Positions 40,977 through 49,318 are shown, counted from the stretch's first letter. The stretch is 64,000 bases of DNA from JACQAP01 sp035275265 (GCA_035275265.1 DATENC010000020.1:186001-250000), one strand, 5' to 3'. The notes: generated by a model not told the origin, from the sequence alone. Program-made: numbers and translations.

Positions 40977-43814
40977 ATGAAAGCCAACGACACCAATATT
41001 CAATTGCCTGCGCAGCAAGTCAGCATCGACGTGCTGCTCGAGAAATACGCCAAGGGCAACGAGCGCAGCATAGAGGAGGTCTTCCGCCGGGTTGCGCGAG
41101 CGCTTGCCGCGGTCGAAAAGGAGCCGTCCAAATGGGAGCCGGTGTTCCTGGAAGCGCTGGGAAGCGGTTTCATTGCTGGCGGACGCATCAACTCAGCCGC
41201 CGGCACGCAACTCACGGCGACGCTGATCAACTGCTTTGTCCAGCCCGTGGGCGACTCGGTGTCGGAAACGGTCGACGGCAAGCCCGGTATTTATGTCGCG
41301 CTGATGGAGGCGGCGGAGACCATGCGCCGCGGCGGGGGCGTCGGGTACGACTTTTCCGCGATCCGGCCGCACGGCGCTCTGGTGAGAGGTACGCAGAGTA
41401 GCGCGAGCGGTCCGGTGTCCTACATGCGCGTGTTCGACCAAAGCTGTGAGACCGTGGAATCGGCCGGTGCTCGCCGTGGTGCGCAGATGGGCGTCCTGCG
41501 TTGCGACCATCCCGATATCGAGCGCTTTGTCCACGCCAAGGACGACGGTAGTCTGCGCAACTTCAACGTCAGTGTCGCCGTCACCGACGACTTCATGCGC
41601 GCGGTGGAGGCCGACGGCGACTGGGAACTGGTGCACAAGGTGCCGCCGGGCAGGGAGATAGCGAGTACCCTCGAACGGCAAAGGGAGGACGGCCGCTGGA
41701 TCTACCGCAAGGTGAAGGCTCGCGATCTTTGGAAGCAGATCATGGAGTCGACCTACGACCACGCCGAGCCTGGCGTGATCTTCATCGACCGAGCCAACGC
41801 CGAAAACAATCTTTCCTATTGCGAAACGATCGAATCCAGCAATCCCTGCGGTGAGCAGATGCTGCCTGCCTACGGCTGCTGCTGTCTCGGCAGCATCAAC
41901 CTGACGCCGTTCGTATCACACCCGTTCACGCCTGACGCGCGCTTCGATTTCGAGTCGTTCGCGAAAGTTACCAAGGTGGCGGTGCGCATGCTGGACAACG
42001 TGCTCGACGCGACCGTGTGGCCCTTACCCCAGCAGATGCGGGAGGCGCACGACAAGCGCCGCATCGGACTCGGGTTCACCGGCCTGGGAGATGCGCTGAT
42101 CATGCTCGGACTGCGCTACGACACCGGTGAGGCACGCGCGATGACAGAACGGATCGCGGAGCAAATGCGCGACGGGGCCTACATGGCGTCGGTGGAGCTT
42201 GCTCAGGAAAAGGGTGCCTTTCCGCTGTTCGACGCGGAGAAATATCTCGCCGCGCCGCGATTCGCCTCGCGGCTGCCGCAAACGCTTAAGCAGGCGATCC
42301 GAAGGCACGGGGTGCGCAATTCGCACCTGCTGTCGATCGCCCCGACCGGCACGATATCACTGGCCTTTGCGGACAACGCTGCCAACGGCATCGAACCGCC
42401 GTACTCATGGAACTACCAGCGCAAGAAACGTGAGCACGACGGCACCCGCAAGGTTTACGACGTCGAGGACCACGCCTGGCGCCTGTACCGTCACCTCGGC
42501 GGCAACACCGACAAGCTGCCGCCGCCGTTTGTGACCGCGCTGGAAATCTCCGCGCTCGACCATATGCGCATGGTGGCGGCGGTGACGCCGTTCGTGGATT
42601 CGGCGATCAGCAAGACGGTGAACGTGCCGGAGGACTATCCCTTCGATAGCTTCAAGGACCTCTATTTAGAGGCTTGGAAGTCCGGACTGAAAGGCATCAC
42701 CACGTATCGTCCCAACAGCGTGCTTGGGAGCGTGCTGTCGGTGACCGCGCACGAAGAAACTCCGAACGACCTCGATACCTCGGACGCGGACCGCCGCATC
42801 CGGCTTGAGGCGACGCCGACGCCCGCGCTATCGAGTTTACGCTGGCCGAGCCGGCCGCGGCTCGCGGCCGGCAATCCGGCGTGGACCTACATGGTGGAAT
42901 CGCCCTTCGGGCAGTTTGCAATTTTCGTCGGTCACGTCGATAGCGGCGACCCGCATGCATTCGAAGTCTGGGTCAATGGTGCCGAGCAGCCGCGAGGAAT
43001 CGGCGCGGTGGCCAAGACGTTATCGATGGACATGCGCACGCAGGACAAGGGCTGGTTGCGCATGAAACTCGACATCCTTTCGCGCACCGCGGGCGACGAC
43101 GCCTTCGATTGCCCGTTGCCGCCGGACGGCAAGCCCACGCGCGTGCCGAGCGTGGTCGCCGCTTTCGCCCGCATCGTGGCTTGGCGTGTTGAGCAACTGG
43201 GCGCGCTCGCTGCACGCGATGGGCGTTCGCCGGTGCTCGATGCGTTGTTCGCGAAAAAGGAACCCAAGACCGGCACAGACGGAACCATGTCCTGGTCGGT
43301 CGATGTCTTCAACCCGAGTTCGGGCGACGATTTCGTGCTGATCCTCAAGGAACTGGTGCTGCCCTCAGGCCAGCGCCGGCCGTACTCGGTATGGATGGCG
43401 GGCGCCTATCCGCGCTCACTTGACGGCCTGTGCAAGCTGCTTTCGCTGGACATGCGGGTGATCGACCCGGCGTGGATCGGCATGAAGCTGCGCAAACTGC
43501 TCAACTATGCCGAGCCGCTGGGCGATTTCATGGCGCGCGTTCCCGGGGAAACTCGCCAGCAGAACTGGCCTAGCACTGTGGCCTACGTGGCGCGGCTTAT
43601 CATCCATCGTTACGCAATGCTCGGCGTGCTCGACGAGCGTGGTTATCCGGTGAACGAAATGGGTGTGCTCGAGATTCCGGAAGCCGCGCGCGAGCGCGAG
43701 GAATTGCGGGTGCTGCCCGGCCGCCGCTGCATGGAGTGCGGCAATACCGCGGTGATCAGGAAGGACGGCTGCGAGTTCTGCACTGCTTGCGGTGCTATCG
43801 GTGCATGCGGATAG
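40977..43814 (+). CDS. nrdJ: Adenosylcobalamin-dependent ribonucleoside-diphosphate reductase (class II)
   Basis: The product is 945 residues. The catalytic barrel (about 20-590) has ATLINCFVQPVGDSVSETVD, GGGVGYDFSAIRP, the class II signature SSNPCGEQMLPAYGCC near 288, and PTGTISLAFADNAANGIEPP. The C-terminal part contains two related stretches, SPFGQFAIFVGHVDSGDPHA with TLSMDMRTQDKGWLRMKLDI, and NPSSGDDFVLILKELV with LLSLDMRVIDPAWIGMKLRK, which look like a duplicated TSCPD-like domain. It ends with a CxxC-rich tail (CMECGNTAVI, CEFCTACG) for thiol reduction. It makes deoxynucleotides with or without oxygen and needs B12. It starts 55 nt after uvrA. Confidence 0.95.
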   Translation: MKANDTNIQLPAQQVSIDVLLEKYAKGNERSIEEVFRRVARALAAVEKEPSKWEPVFLEALGSGFIAGGRINSAAGTQLTATLINCFVQPVGDSVSETVDGKPGIYVALMEAAETMRRGGGVGYDFSAIRPHGALVRGTQSSASGPVSYMRVFDQSCETVESAGARRGAQMGVLRCDHPDIERFVHAKDDGSLRNFNVSVAVTDDFMRAVEADGDWELVHKVPPGREIASTLERQREDGRWIYRKVKARDLWKQIMESTYDHAEPGVIFIDRANAENNLSYCETIESSNPCGEQMLPAYGCCCLGSINLTPFVSHPFTPDARFDFESFAKVTKVAVRMLDNVLDATVWPLPQQMREAHDKRRIGLGFTGLGDALIMLGLRYDTGEARAMTERIAEQMRDGAYMASVELAQEKGAFPLFDAEKYLAAPRFASRLPQTLKQAIRRHGVRNSHLLSIAPTGTISLAFADNAANGIEPPYSWNYQRKKREHDGTRKVYDVEDHAWRLYRHLGGNTDKLPPPFVTALEISALDHMRMVAAVTPFVDSAISKTVNVPEDYPFDSFKDLYLEAWKSGLKGITTYRPNSVLGSVLSVTAHEETPNDLDTSDADRRIRLEATPTPALSSLRWPSRPRLAAGNPAWTYMVESPFGQFAIFVGHVDSGDPHAFEVWVNGAEQPRGIGAVAKTLSMDMRTQDKGWLRMKLDILSRTAGDDAFDCPLPPDGKPTRVPSVVAAFARIVAWRVEQLGALAARDGRSPVLDALFAKKEPKTGTDGTMSWSVDVFNPSSGDDFVLILKELVLPSGQRRPYSVWMAGAYPRSLDGLCKLLSLDMRVIDPAWIGMKLRKLLNYAEPLGDFMARVPGETRQQNWPSTVAYVARLIIHRYAMLGVLDERGYPVNEMGVLEIPEAAREREELRVLPGRRCMECGNTAVIRKDGCEFCTACGAIGACG

Positions 43815-43846
43815 GGCGGGGGCGAACCCTTATCCCTAAATTGTGC

Positions 43847-43875
43847 GAGACATTCGGCCGTCAGGCCTGTATAGT
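43847..43875 (+). promoter_or_regulatory. Candidate sigma-70 promoter of the DEAD-box helicase gene
   Basis: GAGACA (43847-43852, four of six to TTGACA), a 17-nt spacer and TATAGT (43870-43875, five of six) lie upstream of the helicase. Transcription from about 43882 would leave a leader of roughly 140 nt before the apparent ATT start at 44023. Long leaders are usual for cold-induced helicase genes. Confidence 0.5.
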
Positions 43876-44022
43876 GTGCGCCAAGGATTTTGGTTCGCGT
43901 CAATCGGTCCGCGTCTCAGCCCTTTCGTGGTGGTCGTTCTTCCCCGAAGTTCTCAACACTAATCGATTCTGCCTGAACCGGTTCGGAAGGATGGCTTCCG
44001 CAGGCTGTTTCAGGAGATATCC

Positions 44023-45411
44023 ATTACTACGTCATTCGAAGGTCTCGGCCTGCGTGCCGAGCTGATTCGCGCTGTCGCCGATCAGGGTTACACGCAACCC
44101 ACCCCTGTACAGGCGCAAGCGATCCCGTTCATCCTGCAGGGCCGCGACATACTTGCCGGCGCCCAGACCGGCACTGGCAAGACAGCGGGCTTCACCCTGC
44201 CGCTTCTCCAGTTGCTTTCGGCAAAGCCAAGCGGCAATGCGTCGCGTACGATCCGTGCGCTGATCATCACCCCGACACGTGAACTGGCCGCGCAGGTCGA
44301 GGAAGCCGTGCGCACTTACGGCAGTCATCTGCGCCTGCGTTCCGCGACCGTTTACGGCGGCACCAGCATGAACCAGCAGATCCGTGCGCTGCGACAAGGC
44401 GTGGATATTCTGGTCGCTACACCGGGGCGACTTTTGGATCATCTCCAGCAGAGAACTGCGAATCTGTCCCACGTCGAATTCCTGGTGCTCGACGAGGCCG
44501 ACCGGATGCTCGACATGGGCTTCATCCGCGACATCCGCCGCATCCTCGCCTCGCTGCCCGCGAAAAGGCAAAACCTGTTCTTCTCTGCCACGTTCTCAAA
44601 GGAGATTCGCGGACTTGCCGATTCCTTTCTGCAGGCGCCGGTTGAGGTTGCAGTGGCGCGTGTCGATGCCACGTCCAACCTGATTTCGCAGGTCGTGCAT
44701 CCGGTTGACAAGGACCACAAGCGCGCGTTGCTCACGCACCTGATCCGCAGCGGCGACTGGCGACAGGTCTTGGTATTCGTGCGCACCAAGCACGGCGCAA
44801 GCCGCCTCGCGGAGCAACTGGACCGCGACGGCATTGCGGCAGATGCCATCCACGGCAACAAGAATCAAAGTCAGCGGACCCGCGTGCTCAGTCAGTTCAA
44901 AGCCGGCAAGTTGCGCGTGCTGGTCGCGACCGACATCGCCGCCCGCGGCCTCGACATCGAGCTCCTGCCGCACGTGGTGAACTACGAACTGCCGAACGTT
45001 TCGGAAGACTACGTGCACCGCATCGGCCGCACCGGCCGTGCAGGCGCCGATGGCTGTGCCGTGTCCCTGGTATGCAGCGAGGAGACCGGCTTCCTGCGCG
45101 GTATCGAACGCCTGATGCAACGACCGGTGGAACGCGTGGTCGTCGAAGGATTCGAGCCCAGTTTGGGTATGGCGAGATTCGACGCCACGCCCCCGCCTGC
45201 GGGAACGCATACCCGGTCGCAGCAGCGTCGTTCGCAACGCAATGGGCAGGGTCAGGCCAACGGTGCGCGCCGGGGCAACGGAAGCAATGGCGACAGGCCG
45301 CGCGGCGCGCCACCTTCCCGGCGTACCGGAACACAGCGGCACGGCGGCGAAGGCGTCCGTGGCCGTAGGGGAGCGGTCCCGCTCGGCGGAATCGCTGAAC
45401 GCGTAGATTAG
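44023..45411 (+). CDS. rhlE: DEAD-box RNA helicase (RhlE-like), apparent ATT start
   Basis: The 462-residue product has the full helicase core. The Q motif is YTQPTPVQAQAIPFILQ, motif I AQTGTGKT (about 49-56), motif Ia PTRELAAQV, motif II DEAD in LVLDEADRMLDMGF, motif III FFSATFS and motif VI HRIGRTGRAG. A basic tail (about 390-462, rich in R, G, N and Q) may bind RNA. The frame has no ATG, GTG or TTG before 44212, which would delete motif I. AGGAG stands 6 nt before ATT 44023, where (M)TTSFEGLGLRAEL gives the typical RhlE N-terminus. An in-frame stop at 43960 rules out a much longer protein. Confidence 0.9.
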   Translation: MTTSFEGLGLRAELIRAVADQGYTQPTPVQAQAIPFILQGRDILAGAQTGTGKTAGFTLPLLQLLSAKPSGNASRTIRALIITPTRELAAQVEEAVRTYGSHLRLRSATVYGGTSMNQQIRALRQGVDILVATPGRLLDHLQQRTANLSHVEFLVLDEADRMLDMGFIRDIRRILASLPAKRQNLFFSATFSKEIRGLADSFLQAPVEVAVARVDATSNLISQVVHPVDKDHKRALLTHLIRSGDWRQVLVFVRTKHGASRLAEQLDRDGIAADAIHGNKNQSQRTRVLSQFKAGKLRVLVATDIAARGLDIELLPHVVNYELPNVSEDYVHRIGRTGRAGADGCAVSLVCSEETGFLRGIERLMQRPVERVVVEGFEPSLGMARFDATPPPAGTHTRSQQRRSQRNGQGQANGARRGNGSNGDRPRGAPPSRRTGTQRHGGEGVRGRRGAVPLGGIAERVD

Positions 45412-45465
45412 GGTGCTGTTCCGTCAATTCGCGGGTTTTCCGATCGATGATGGATTGCTATCAAA

Positions 45466-45575
45466 TATAATCTGGGACTGAATTCCAAGATTAGAGCGTT
45501 GTCCCACGCATCAGCAGAACAGGACGCCAGCAACATGGACCGGGGCGCCGCCTCCAACGCGGCGCTTCTGTTTTT
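45466..45575 (+). promoter_or_regulatory. Promoter and terminator-like leader of the RRM gene
   Basis: A perfect -10 box TATAAT (45466-45471) has only a weak -35 upstream. About 75 nt later a 7-bp GC hairpin (GCGCCGC 45545-45551, GCGGCGC 45559-45565) is followed by TTCTGTTTTT (to 45575). Then come AAAAAGGAG and the ATG at 45597. The hairpin plus T-run inside the leader looks like an attenuator. Cold or protein control is plausible but unproven. Confidence 0.55.
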
Positions 45576-45596
45576 GATACCAAAAAGGAGAATGAC

Positions 45597-45860
45597 ATGA
45601 ACATCTTCGTCGGCAACCTTGCACCGGAAGTCACCGAATCCGATCTGGCCGAACTGTTCAAAACCTTCGGCGAGGTGAAATCGACGGAAGTGAAGCGCGA
45701 ATTGTTTTCCGGTGTGGGAAAAGGTTTTGGCTTCGTCGAAATGCCCGGCCGCAATCACTCGCTCGCTGCAATTGCCGGACTGAACGGCAAGGATTTCAAG
45801 GGTCAGCCGCTGCGCGTCAACGAAGCGCACGAATTTCCCACCCGCGGCCGCAGACGCTGA
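45597..45860 (+). CDS. Small RNA-binding protein (RRM domain)
   Basis: An 87-residue single RRM. It begins MNIFVGNLAPEVTESDLAEL with RNP2 (IFVGNL), and RNP1 is KGFGFVEM with the RNA-stacking aromatics in place. A short basic tail (FPTRGRRR) ends it. Such proteins in bacteria and cyanobacteria bind single-stranded RNA and are often cold-induced. It follows a DEAD-box helicase gene by 185 nt, has its own promoter and leader, and ends at a terminator, so it is probably expressed separately. The Shine-Dalgarno AAGGAG is strong. Confidence 0.95.
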   Translation: MNIFVGNLAPEVTESDLAELFKTFGEVKSTEVKRELFSGVGKGFGFVEMPGRNHSLAAIAGLNGKDFKGQPLRVNEAHEFPTRGRRR

Positions 45861-45865
45861 GGTGA

Positions 45866-45967
45866 CTAGTGACAAGTGACCAGTAAGAACCTGAACAAAA
45901 AAGGGGCCGCATTGCGGCCCTCGTTTTTTTGTACCGGTCACCCTTCACCCCTCACGGGTCACTTGTC
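45866..45967. repeat. GTGACAAGTGACC repeat arms around a terminator
   Basis: GTGACTAGTGACAAGTGACC starts just after the RRM stop. GGTCACTTGTC at 45957-45967 is the exact complement of GACAAGTGACC at 45871-45881, preceded by GGTCACCCTTCACCCCTCAC. The intrinsic terminator at 45904-45930 lies between the arms, so the whole forms a nested hairpin. Confidence 0.8.
45904..45930 (+). terminator. Intrinsic terminator of the RRM gene
   Basis: GGGCCGC (45904-45910) and GCGGCCC (45914-45920) enclose ATT, followed by TCG and seven T. It is 44 nt after the RRM stop. Confidence 0.9.
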
Positions 45968-46160
45968 CCGCTTGCAGCGGGCGGCCGGGCGTCGTTCAAG
46001 CGAAGGCCGGAATAGGGCGACGAAGCCTGGGTGTGCGCTACTCCGTGGACGGCTTTGCTCTTACAATCGCCTGTACCGCTGCAGGCGGTCTGCAGCATGC
46101 GCCGATGCAGTAGCTGGCCCTTCCGGCGATTGGGGAAGCGGTTTCCGCAACCAGAAGAAA

Positions 46161-46799
46161 ATGAATTCGACGACCGAAAAGCTGAAAGCGCTGCGTGTGA
46201 TCCCGGTATTGCGGCTGCCCACGCGTCCGGGCGCTGAATCCGCCATTGACTGTCTCGTCGAAGCTGGATTCAAGACCGTCGAACTGACGCTGACCACACC
46301 GGGCGCAATCGACCTCATCGCCTGGCTGCGCCGCCGTACCGGGAACGATTTTCTGGTCGGCGCCGGTACCGTACTCGACCTCGATACCGCGAAGGCCTGT
46401 CTGTCAGCCGGAGCAGACTATCTGGTTTCCCCTTGCGTAGTGAAGGGCATGGGCAACCTTGTCGGCGATGCCGGCTGCGCAGCGCTGCTCGGCGGCTTCA
46501 CCCCGACGGAAGTGCTGGCGGCGTGGCGCGAAGGCTCGGAGATAGTGAAAGTCTTTCCCGCCGCGTCCGGCGGGCCTGCGCACCTTGCCGCTCTGCATGC
46601 TGTCTATCCTAATATCGCCTTGTGCCCGACCGGCGGCATTTCTGCTGCGAACCTGCTCGACTACTTCACGGCCGGTGCGGCCTTGGTTGGCATAGGCAAC
46701 AACGTGATCGACCAGAAAGCGCTGGCGGATGGCGATCGGGCGCGGGTGATCAGTCACGCACGGAGTTTTCTCGAACTGGCGAATCGCGCGGGAGGCTGA
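46161..46799 (+). CDS. eda: 2-keto-3-deoxy-6-phosphogluconate aldolase
   Basis: A 212-residue class I aldolase. The N-terminus is LKALRVIPVLRLPTRPGAES. The base glutamate lies in FKTVELTLTTPGAI, GAGTVLDLDTAK follows, and the Schiff-base lysine is in EIVKVFPAASGG. CPTGGISAANLLDYFTAG closes the phosphate site. It cleaves KDPG to pyruvate and glyceraldehyde-3-phosphate; related galactonate-pathway aldolases share these motifs, so the exact substrate is not certain. The kinase gene follows with 2 nt between stop and GTG, so the two are a unit. Confidence 0.9.
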   Translation: MNSTTEKLKALRVIPVLRLPTRPGAESAIDCLVEAGFKTVELTLTTPGAIDLIAWLRRRTGNDFLVGAGTVLDLDTAKACLSAGADYLVSPCVVKGMGNLVGDAGCAALLGGFTPTEVLAAWREGSEIVKVFPAASGGPAHLAALHAVYPNIALCPTGGISAANLLDYFTAGAALVGIGNNVIDQKALADGDRARVISHARSFLELANRAGG

Positions 46800-46801
46800 A
46801 A

Positions 46802-47743
46802 GTGGCGCGCATGGATATCGTGTCCTTGGGTGAACCGTTGTATGAGTTCAGCCAGATACCTGGAGACAGCGGCCGGTATCTGCAGGGTTTCGGCGGGGAC
46901 ACCATGAATTGCGTGATCGCCGCCGCGCGGCAGGGGGCGAAAGCGGGTTACGTCACGCGGCTCGGCGACGACGAGTTCGGCCGCCAGTTTCTCCAGCTAT
47001 GGCGGGCCGAGGGACTGGACACCTCGGGCGTAACGATCGACCCGCAGGCGCACACCGCGGTGTACTTCATCACACACGGCGTAGACGGTCACGTGTTCAG
47101 TTACCTGCGCAAGGGTTCGGCGGCGAGCCGCATGCAGCCCGCGAACCTGCCGCTCGAACTGATCAGGCAGGCGAAATTCTTTCACACCTCCGGAATCAGC
47201 CAGGCCATCAGCGACAGTGCCTGTGATACGGTATTCGCCGCCGTGGAAGCGGCGCGGGGTGCAGGCGTCAGCGTTGCCTACGATTCGAACCTGCGGCTGC
47301 GGTTGTGGCCGCTGGCTCGTGCGCGTGCGGTGGTTCGCGCCACCATTGTTCTGGCCGACTATTTCCTGCTTAGCATGGAGGATGCCGAGGCGCTGTGCGG
47401 TCGAAAAGATGTGGACGCCATCCTCGATTGGTGCCATGAGGCGGGTGCGAAAGTGGTCGCACTGAAACTGGGTGCCGCGGGGGTGGTGGGGAGTGATTCC
47501 GAACGGCGCGAAAAGATTGCCGGTCACGCGGTGAACTGCGTCGATGCCACAGGGGCGGGTGATTGCTTTGCCGGGGCGCTGCTCGCGCGAATGGCGGCGG
47601 GTGACGACTTCTGGGAAGGATTGCACTATGCCAATGGCGCAGCAGCCTTGGCGACTACTGGTTTCGGGGCGGTTGCGCCGTTGCCCAGGCCGGATGCGGT
47701 GCGCCGACTCCTGGCCGGTCTGGCTTCACAGGCCGGCGCATGA
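46802..47743 (+). CDS. kdgK: PfkB-family sugar kinase, probably 2-keto-3-deoxygluconate kinase
   Basis: GTG at 46802 has GGAGG 6 nt upstream, which favours it over the ATG at 46811. The 313-residue product has the two PfkB signatures: GGDTMNCVIAAARQGAKAGY with GDDEFG near the N-terminus, and VDATGAGDCFAGALLARMAA with the catalytic aspartate near 255. SVAYDSNLRLRLWPLARARA is typical of KDG kinases. It would phosphorylate KDG to KDPG, the substrate of the adjacent aldolase. No dehydratase gene that makes KDG is in the window. Confidence 0.85.
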   Translation: MARMDIVSLGEPLYEFSQIPGDSGRYLQGFGGDTMNCVIAAARQGAKAGYVTRLGDDEFGRQFLQLWRAEGLDTSGVTIDPQAHTAVYFITHGVDGHVFSYLRKGSAASRMQPANLPLELIRQAKFFHTSGISQAISDSACDTVFAAVEAARGAGVSVAYDSNLRLRLWPLARARAVVRATIVLADYFLLSMEDAEALCGRKDVDAILDWCHEAGAKVVALKLGAAGVVGSDSERREKIAGHAVNCVDATGAGDCFAGALLARMAAGDDFWEGLHYANGAAALATTGFGAVAPLPRPDAVRRLLAGLASQAGA

Positions 47744-47774
47744 CACCGGATGCAGCCGCCGGCGTATGAATTGC

Positions 47775-47855
47775 TCAGCGCCCTTTCTTGCGCACCATGA
47801 TCAGGACGACCAACAGGATCAAGCCGCCTACCATCCACGCGTCGAGCCAACTCAT
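47775..47855 (-). CDS. 26-residue single-helix membrane protein
   Basis: The tiny frame MSWLDAWMVGGLILLVVLIM then VRKKGR has a single membrane helix and a positively charged C-terminal end. A good Shine-Dalgarno (AAAGGGAG, 7 nt before ATG at 47855) supports translation. No family is known to me. It could be a small regulatory or complex-associated peptide of the kind often missed in annotation. It lies opposite to kdgK, beginning 113 nt beyond the kinase stop and reading back toward it. Confidence 0.45.
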   Translation of the reverse strand: MSWLDAWMVGGLILLVVLIMVRKKGR

Positions 47856-47982
47856 CGGACATCTCCCTTTGGCAACCCGCATTTCCCTGCGGCAAATCAG
47901 CAATCGCGATTGTAGCGCGATTGAGAAACTCATGAAAAATACCGCTGCGTTCCACACCGCCTGATGTGAAAACAATCCTTCT

Positions 47983-48288
47983 TCATTCCCCTTCGTCGTT
48001 CACATATTCGTACTCGACCACCGACTTGTCCTTTACGTATGGCGCCGACGCCGAATTGAACTCCGCGAAATGCCGGGACTTCAGATGCACGTCGAAGGCT
48101 GCACGGTTCTTGTAAATTTCATAGAGCAGGATATGGTCTGGCATACCCTTTTGCACCAGCACATCGAAGCGGTGGCAGCCGGGCTCCTCGGCCAGCGACT
48201 TGCGGGCGTTCTCCTTGATGAGGGCAAGGAATGGATCGAGCGCTCCGGGCAGGAGATAGAAATCGACGGTGATGACAAAGCGGTCCAT
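47983..48288 (-). CDS. ABM-domain monooxygenase-like protein (putative quinol monooxygenase)
   Basis: A 101-residue ferredoxin-like ABM fold: MDRFVITVDFYLLPGALDPF, then NARKSLAEEPGCHRFDVLVQ, ILLYEIYKNRAAFDVHLKSR and HFAEFNSASAPYV. The EPGC(x)xFDV block and YEIY...AFxxHLxSxHF are the family signature. Members oxidise quinols or other phenolics without a cofactor; some act in signalling (LsrG-like). There is nothing to identify a substrate here. It is divergent from the gluconolactonase-like gene. Confidence 0.85.
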   Translation of the reverse strand: MDRFVITVDFYLLPGALDPFLALIKENARKSLAEEPGCHRFDVLVQKGMPDHILLYEIYKNRAAFDVHLKSRHFAEFNSASAPYVKDKSVVEYEYVNDEGE

Positions 48289-48416
48289 GGGGACTTCCGT
48301 AGTTCCCGGTTCGTTATTTATGAATCATTGCCGGTAGAATCAAACCGTGCCGCGCACCACGAATCGGGTGCCATGGTTTTCCGGCACCATACTAACAAGC
48401 CGACTCAGACGCAACC

Positions 48417-49283
48417 ATGATCGACATGCAGCGAGTAGGAGAGCAGATCGACGTGCTGGGTGAGGGGCCGGTCTGGGATGTGCAGGAACAGGCGTTGTAC
48501 TGGGTCGACATCCGTAATCCCGCGGTACGGCGGTATGGTGGCAGGGACCGAAAAGTAACCTCCTGGGCGATGCCGGAAATGGTCGGATCGCTCGCAGTGC
48601 GGGACGGGGGCGGACTGCTGGTCGCGCTCAAGTCAGCCCTTGCGTTGTTCGATCCGCAATCCGGCAGCTTTCGGCGTGTCGCATCACCGGAGGCCGATCG
48701 GCCGAGCCAGCGCTTCAACGACGGCAAGTGCGACCGCCAAGGACGCTTTTGGGCCGGCACCATGAACGACACGGCCCGCCAGCCAGATGGGTCGCTGTAC
48801 CGGTTCGATCGGTCGGGATGCGTTGCCGTCGAATCCGGCATTACCATCCCGAACAGCCTGTGCTGGAGCCCCGACGGGAGGACGATGTACTTCTCCGATT
48901 CCTGGCAGCGAACGATCTGTGCCTTCGATTTCGATACGGCGACAGGGACGGCCACGAACAAGCGCCCATTCGCGGTCACCGTTGCGCCGGCGATACCGGA
49001 CGGCGCGACCATCGACGCCGAAGGCTGCCTTTGGTGCGCCGAGTATGACGGCTGGCGAATCACGCGTTTTGCACCCGATGGCAAGCGCATGCGCTCAATA
49101 GAATTGCCATTGCAGCGCCCGACCAGCTGCATGTTCGGCGGAGCGGACCTGGGCACGCTGTTCGTTACCAGTGCCACGCAGAAACTCAGTCCCGAGGAAC
49201 TTGCGAAGCAGCCGCTGGCAGGCGCTCTCTTAGGGATGGATGTGGGTGTACGCGGACTGCCCGAGACCCGTTTTGACGGGTAG
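48417..49283 (+). CDS. SMP-30/gluconolactonase family protein
   Basis: A 288-residue six-bladed propeller without a signal peptide. The metal-binding and catalytic features are visible: GEGPVWDVQEQALYWVDIRN (Glu and Trp-Asp near the N-terminus), RFNDGKCDRQGRFWAGTMN (Asn-Asp), ITIPNSLCWSPDGRTMYFSD and ATIDAEGCLWCAEYDGWRI. Such lactonases open sugar lactones such as glucono- or xylono-lactone. With KDPG aldolase and a KDG-type kinase nearby it suggests a route from aldoses through sugar acids to KDG. The promoter region is shared with the ABM gene. Confidence 0.9.
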   Translation: MIDMQRVGEQIDVLGEGPVWDVQEQALYWVDIRNPAVRRYGGRDRKVTSWAMPEMVGSLAVRDGGGLLVALKSALALFDPQSGSFRRVASPEADRPSQRFNDGKCDRQGRFWAGTMNDTARQPDGSLYRFDRSGCVAVESGITIPNSLCWSPDGRTMYFSDSWQRTICAFDFDTATGTATNKRPFAVTVAPAIPDGATIDAEGCLWCAEYDGWRITRFAPDGKRMRSIELPLQRPTSCMFGGADLGTLFVTSATQKLSPEELAKQPLAGALLGMDVGVRGLPETRFDG

Positions 49284-49318
49284 GTGCGAATGTTGGGTGC
49301 TGCGTACTGAGTTCTGCG
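49284..49318 (+). repeat. Single degenerate repeat arm after the gluconolactonase stop
   Basis: GTGCGAATGTTGGGTGCTGC, then GTACTGAGTTCTGCGC directly after the TAG has degenerate units of GGTGCTG/GTACTGA. It resembles single-arm forms of the gene-end repeats; no complementary arm was found close by. Confidence 0.35.
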
